From JBBRLA01 sp038231615 (GTDB taxonomy: Bacteria; Myxococcota_A; Polyangia; Palsa-1104; JAEUJZ01), in contig JBBRLA010000329.1 of assembly GCA_038231615.1 (NCBI GenBank), forward strand, positions 1 through 9,191: a stretch of 9,191 nt of DNA. Direction: 5' to 3'. The notes beneath the pieces were generated by a model. It saw nothing but the letters and a program-made list of their open reading frames with translations, was not told the DNA's origin and made no database searches. Position numbers and translations under genes: made by a program. Below, one piece after another: positions 6,057 through 9,191 of this stretch. Every line of letters starts with the position of its first letter. Within the stretch, counting starts at the first letter, position 1.

Positions 6057-6752
6057 ATGACACGGCTTCTTCTGGCCTTGCTCCTTGTTGTCCCCCTGTC
6101 CGCGTGCAGCAGCGATGGCGGCTCCGCCAGCATGCTCCCCGATGCCGGGCCGTTGTGCGGACCGATCCTGGCGCAGGTCACCGCCAGCCTGGCCCGAAGC
6201 CAGAGCTGCAAGGTCGACGCGGACTGCGTGCACCCTAAAACCACCTGCGGCTTGCCCGAGGCGTGCGGCCTGGGTTATGCCAACAAGGACTGGCAGACGC
6301 CGGAGCTGATCCAGCTCATCAATCAGTGGGTGGGCGACGCCTGCGCTGACCCGCACTGCGCCTGCCCGGCAATCGCGTCGGCACCGCCGGCCTGCAACGC
6401 CGGCACCTGCGGCCCGCGACAGACCGGCGGTCTGGTCGGCGCCTCGTGCGTGACCGACGGTGACTGCCAGAGCCGCCAGTGCCTGACCGAGGCCCAGGAC
6501 ACGCGCTACGTCGGGGGCGCCTGCACGGTGAAGGGCTGCGACCAGACCGGCATCACCTGCCCCGCCGGTTCGGAGTGCAAGGGCCAGGGCCAGATCGATG
6601 GCAAGACCGTGGCCATCTGCGTCTCCAAGTGCGAGGTGATGTTGGGCACCAACGTGTGCCGCGCCGGCTACCTGTGCTGCTCGGGCCCCGGCCCCCTCCG
6701 CACAATGGGCTGGTGCTCTCCCGAGAACAGCCCCCTGTGCCTGGGTGTGTAA
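6057..6752 (+). CDS. Cysteine-rich lipoprotein, function unknown
   Basis: This is a 231-residue predicted lipoprotein. A short positively charged start (MTR) is followed by a Leu-rich hydrophobic core and the lipobox LSAC, with lipidation expected at Cys17. It would be exported by Sec, processed by signal peptidase II and anchored to a membrane. The mature part has 24 more cysteines, an even number compatible with twelve disulfides, including CAC and CC pairs. Segments such as GASCVTDGDCQSRQC and CPAGSEC follow the short Cys-X(4-6)-Cys pattern common in surface proteins of myxobacteria and relatives. An AGGA lies four to five bases before the ATG. I recognise no catalytic domain. Structural, adhesive or inhibitor roles are all possible. 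It is convergent with the ATPase gene and follows the DUF6585-like gene at 88 bp. Confidence 0.8.
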   Translation: MTRLLLALLLVVPLSACSSDGGSASMLPDAGPLCGPILAQVTASLARSQSCKVDADCVHPKTTCGLPEACGLGYANKDWQTPELIQLINQWVGDACADPHCACPAIASAPPACNAGTCGPRQTGGLVGASCVTDGDCQSRQCLTEAQDTRYVGGACTVKGCDQTGITCPAGSECKGQGQIDGKTVAICVSKCEVMLGTNVCRAGYLCCSGPGPLRTMGWCSPENSPLCLGV

Positions 6753-6795
6753 ACGCGTCGTTCGCTTGCATCTCAAGGGGGCAGGGTCTAGCCTT

Positions 6796-6858
6796 CATGT
6801 CCGCCCGTTGCTCGCTGGAAAGGGCCATGGCCGCGGTGATGATCTCTGTCGCCGACAT
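6796..6858 (-). pseudogene. N-terminal stub of an addiction-module antitoxin (TIGR02574-like)
   Basis: The minus-strand frame from the ATG at 6858 begins MSATEIITAAMALSSEQRAD. This closely resembles the first helices of small 'putative addiction module component' proteins, which run on with a Leu-rich helix such as AERLLESLD. Here the likeness stops after about 21 codons, and the following residues (KARPCPLEMQ and on) are not family-like. The frame remains open to 6553 only by running antisense into the lipoprotein gene. Promoter, ribosome binding site (AGGA) and start codon all look intact. The gene was probably truncated by a deletion or rearrangement near 6796, and its partner toxin is absent. 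A short translated peptide is still possible. Family recognition rests on pattern memory over a short stretch. Confidence 0.45.
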
Positions 6859-6874
6859 TGATTCCTCACCTGCA

Positions 6875-6902
6875 AGTATAGAGCGTGCCGCTACACGGTC
6901 AA
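6875..6902 (-). promoter_or_regulatory. Sigma70-type promoter of the antitoxin stub
   Basis: On the minus strand, TTGACC (6897-6902) and TATACT (6875-6880) are separated by 16 bases. Each box has one mismatch to consensus. Transcription would start about 10 bases before the ATG at 6858. This is the best promoter match in the window. Confidence 0.6.
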
Positions 6903-7000
6903 CGAACCCATCTACCCCGACTTACCCCGGGCGCAGATCAAGCAGCCGACGCCCAGAGGGAATCGTGGCGCTCAAACCCGCCACCTGCAGTTTGAACTAA

Positions 7001-7093
7001 TAGGAGCCACCACAAAATAACTTTTCACTTTCCATGACCAGCTCCGAGGAGCCTTCCCAAATCCAAGGGAAAGTTATTCGGTGGCGGCTCCTA
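7001..7093. mobile_element. MITE-like element with terminal inverted repeats and 5-bp duplication
   Basis: Imperfect terminal inverted repeats of 23 bp (20 matches) lie at 7001-7023 and 7071-7093, beginning TAGGAGCC. The same 5 bases, ACTAA, flank both ends exactly (6996-7000 and 7094-7098), as expected for a target-site duplication. The interior is short, has no coding frame, and contains a tight hairpin GCTC-CGAG-GAGC (7041-7052). The right copy of ACTAA touches the stop codon of the ATPase gene. Placed between two convergent genes, the folded element could also stop transcription from both sides. I cannot name the parent transposon. The rest of the 6753-7098 gap holds only the antitoxin stub and its promoter. 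Confidence 0.6.
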
Positions 7094-7098
7094 ACTAA

Positions 7099-9191
7099 CT
7101 ACTCGTCGTCATCCTCCGGTTCTCCGTCATTGTCCTCGCCGCCGACGTAGCGGAAGGTCTCGCCGCGGACGTCGAGGATGCTGGGGCGGAAATTCGTCAC
7201 CACCGCCCGCTGTGTCAGCGCCGGGTGGTTGGCCCGCGAGGCCCCGATCAGCCCCTGCCCATCCTTCAACGTGCGCACCTCGTCGTGGTAGCTGATGTCG
7301 TGCAGCACCCCGAAGCGCCGCTTGGCCGCGCGGAATTCGTCCTCGCTGTCGGTGCTCATGTGGATCACCACGGTGGCCTGGGGCGCCACGCCCTTGGGGA
7401 TGTCGGTGGCCCGCTGCGCCGCCAGCACGTGGGAGGTGGTGCGGTGGCGCCGCTGCTCGCCCCCGAGTTGCAGGTGGCGCTTGCCGGCCGGGGTCGCCAT
7501 GTCCCCATGGGCCTCGTCGTGGATGTGCCAGCGCAGCGGGTCTTCGCCATTGAGAAGCGGACGAGACAAGGCGTTGCTGGCGATGACCTGCAGGGGATTG
7601 ACCTGCTCGACGCCCACGTAGCGGCCTTCCAGGTGCAGCAGCACCGGCCAGCCGCGCTCCAGTTTGCGGATCAGGTGCTGGCCGGGCTTGATGATCTTGC
7701 TCAGCTGATCGAGCTGCATCATCAGCGCCCCGGTGACCCGGCTGTCGATCTTGTGTTTGAGCAGTTCGGTGCGGATCACCTCGGGCAAGGCATCCTCGCC
7801 CTTCCAGCCGATGATGCCGGCGATGATCTTCTGGTACATGGCCTGGCCGCCGCGCTTGGTGGCCTCGGCGCCGCCGTTCAGGTAGGTGGTGTAGCCGAAG
7901 AGGCCGACCTCGCTGGGGTCCAGCGTCAGCGGCTCGATGAGCAGGCCGCGATCGACGAGGTCGGGGTATTTTAGCCGAAAGGCCGGCATGCTCTCTTCCA
8001 GACCGATCAGATAGGCGCCGTTCATGGTCAGGTTCCAGCGTTCTACGCCGTAGACCTCTTGCAGATACTCCCACTGCGCGGGGTCGGTGTTGGGGTAGAA
8101 GCCGGCGCGCAGTTCGTCGCCGGTGACGCCCTGGTGGCAATCGGAGGTGAAGCGCACGATGCGGGGGGGCTTGATCATCTCGCCCAAACCCTCGCAGGGG
8201 GCGACGCAGCCTTCCATGAGCAGCATGGCGATGTGGGTCTTGCCGCTGCCGGTGCGCCCCAGGATGATGAGGAACTGAGGGGTGTTCTGGCTGATGGCGA
8301 TGAAGCGACCGTCGGCGGTAATGCCGATGATGGTGAACTGATCGGGCAGGGAGGACTCGCCGGCCACCAGGATGCAGTGGCGCAGGAGCAGGAGTTGCTC
8401 GCGGCGCAGGGTGCGCAGGGCGGCAAACTCCTCTTCTTCGACGGCGCCGAGCTGGGCATGTTGCTGAATGATGCCCAGCGCCTGGCTGATGCTGCCGTAG
8501 CAATTGTGCCAGATCTGGTAAAGCTGGTGTTGCAAGGTCACGGAGCACAGGTGGCCCTGGAGGGTCTCGACATACCAGGCGAAGACGGTGCGGCTCAGAT
8601 AGGAAAGGAGGCCCAGGAGGTGGATGAGGTGGCGGTCAAGAGGGGTGGGCTCGGGGTCGTGCAGGGGGTCGACGACCTCGTAGGTGATCCAGGCCATGGG
8701 GAGGCGGGCGCCGTCGGCGGGGTCGGTGGACAGAGGCAGGGCGAGGTCGGCCTCGGCTTGCAGGACGGCCAGGCCGGCGGCGGCGCCTTTTTCGAAGCGG
8801 GGGCGGATCTCGTCATGTTCGCCGAAGAAGGCGGCCATGGGGGCCATGAGGCGGTAGCACAGGCGGTGGGTCAGCATGTGCCGACGGGTGCACCATTTGT
8901 CGTAGAGTGAGGTGCACTCGCGGATGACCAGGGTCATGGCGACGATCAGGCAGCAGACGAGGGATTCGGAAGGAGTGACGTCGTAGTCCTCGGCGGGGTA
9001 GGAGACGGGGACGTCGCGCTGATAAGGGGACATGCGATCGGGCCGCGGGGCGGGGGCCGGGATGGCGGCGGCGGCTTGGTCAGCGGCGGCTTGGTCGGCG
9101 GCGGCTTGGTCGGCGGCGGCTTGGTCGGCGGCGGCTTGGTCGGCGGCGGCTTGGTCAGCGGCGGCTTGGTCGGCGGCGGCCTGGTCAGCGG
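7099..9191 (-). CDS. HerA/FtsK-type P-loop ATPase, 5' end outside the window
   Basis: At least 697 codons of a P-loop ATPase are visible. Numbering from an internal ATG at 9033, Walker A is GRTGSGKT (259-266), Walker B is WHIHDEAHG (catalytic pair D506, E507), and a glutamine sensor lies in VLAAQRATDIP (Q540). This order (DEAH, then a Q-R-x-x-D-I-P segment) is typical of the HerA/FtsK superfamily, which includes DNA-translocating and conjugation ATPases and many defence ATPases. The N-terminal 250 residues have no domain I recognise. They include a hydrophobic stretch (about 25-37) and five cysteines within 33 residues. The tail is acidic (EDNDGEPEDDDE). The frame is open upstream of 9033 through a PAPAPRPD linker and eight DQAAA repeats to the edge. 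The 9033 ATG has no ribosome binding site, so the gene almost certainly starts beyond 9191. The specific role is unknown. Confidence 0.75.
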   Translation of the reverse strand, partial: ADQAAADQAAADQAAADQAAADQAAADQAAADQAAADQAAAAIPAPAPRPDRMSPYQRDVPVSYPAEDYDVTPSESLVCCLIVAMTLVIRECTSLYDKWCTRRHMLTHRLCYRLMAPMAAFFGEHDEIRPRFEKGAAAGLAVLQAEADLALPLSTDPADGARLPMAWITYEVVDPLHDPEPTPLDRHLIHLLGLLSYLSRTVFAWYVETLQGHLCSVTLQHQLYQIWHNCYGSISQALGIIQQHAQLGAVEEEEFAALRTLRREQLLLLRHCILVAGESSLPDQFTIIGITADGRFIAISQNTPQFLIILGRTGSGKTHIAMLLMEGCVAPCEGLGEMIKPPRIVRFTSDCHQGVTGDELRAGFYPNTDPAQWEYLQEVYGVERWNLTMNGAYLIGLEESMPAFRLKYPDLVDRGLLIEPLTLDPSEVGLFGYTTYLNGGAEATKRGGQAMYQKIIAGIIGWKGEDALPEVIRTELLKHKIDSRVTGALMMQLDQLSKIIKPGQHLIRKLERGWPVLLHLEGRYVGVEQVNPLQVIASNALSRPLLNGEDPLRWHIHDEAHGDMATPAGKRHLQLGGEQRRHRTTSHVLAAQRATDIPKGVAPQATVVIHMSTDSEDEFRAAKRRFGVLHDISYHDEVRTLKDGQGLIGASRANHPALTQRAVVTNFRPSILDVRGETFRYVGGEDNDGEPEDDDE
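9067..9191. repeat. 15-bp tandem repeat encoding Asp-Gln-Ala-Ala-Ala
   Basis: Eight full units run from 9067 to 9186, plus five bases of a ninth cut by the window edge. Units are nearly identical, varying mainly at one A/G position and one T/C in the last unit. Read on the minus strand in the ATPase frame, each gives DQAAA, so copy-number change alters length but not frame. Confidence 0.9.

Noticed and set aside
5799..6776. Minus-strand frame of 325 codons across the lipoprotein gene
   Set aside because: Ala/Gly/Arg-rich shadow; the plus strand has a clear lipobox and cysteine pattern.
7127..8910. Long frames on both strands overlapping the ATPase (7127-8548 minus, 7225-7974 and 8059-8910 plus)
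   Set aside because: No motifs and biased composition; the Walker A, DEAH and Gln sensor set fixes the true frame.

Overview
The window is high-GC proteobacterial DNA, roughly two-thirds G+C by eye, with dense genes on both strands and two AT-richer gaps at about 570-665 and 6990-7085. A PIN toxin remnant, an addiction-module antitoxin remnant and MITE-like inverted repeats sit among chromosomal-type genes. This would fit a large, repeat-rich gammaproteobacterial genome such as the purple sulfur bacteria. The Cys-rich lipoprotein is more reminiscent of deltaproteobacteria or Myxococcota, so the assignment is tentative.

Layout. (1) 24-545, plus strand: a VapC-type PIN domain that has lost its normal N-terminus and first catalytic Asp. 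(2) 546-843: a gap holding an inverted-repeat element. (3) 844-2529, minus strand: a two-gene operon of an inorganic pyrophosphatase and, 3 bp downstream, a CHAD-domain protein. Both point to (poly)phosphate metabolism. The CHAD gene carries an in-frame 33-bp tandem repeat between its two halves. (4) 2657-5167, plus strand: a HelD-like superfamily 1 helicase, divergent from the pyrophosphatase. (5) About 5336-5968, plus strand: a two-part protein resembling DUF6585. (6) 6057-6752, plus strand: a lipoprotein with 24 cysteines after its lipobox. (7) 6753-7098: a gap with an orphan promoter and N-terminal stub of an addiction-module antitoxin on the minus strand, then a 93-bp MITE-like element with a 5-bp direct repeat at its ends. 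(8) 7099 to the window end, minus strand: a HerA/FtsK-type P-loop ATPase. Its frame stays open through eight 15-bp repeats (Asp-Gln-Ala-Ala-Ala) to the edge, so its true start is outside the window.

How the parts relate. The pyrophosphatase and CHAD protein are a clear translationally coupled pair. The helicase, DUF6585-like protein and lipoprotein share a strand, but gaps and hairpins separate them, so they need not be one operon. The ATPase is the most likely part of an undescribed system. Its partners would lie beyond 9191, so this window alone cannot define one. I saw no rRNA, tRNA, CRISPR array or intact transposase.
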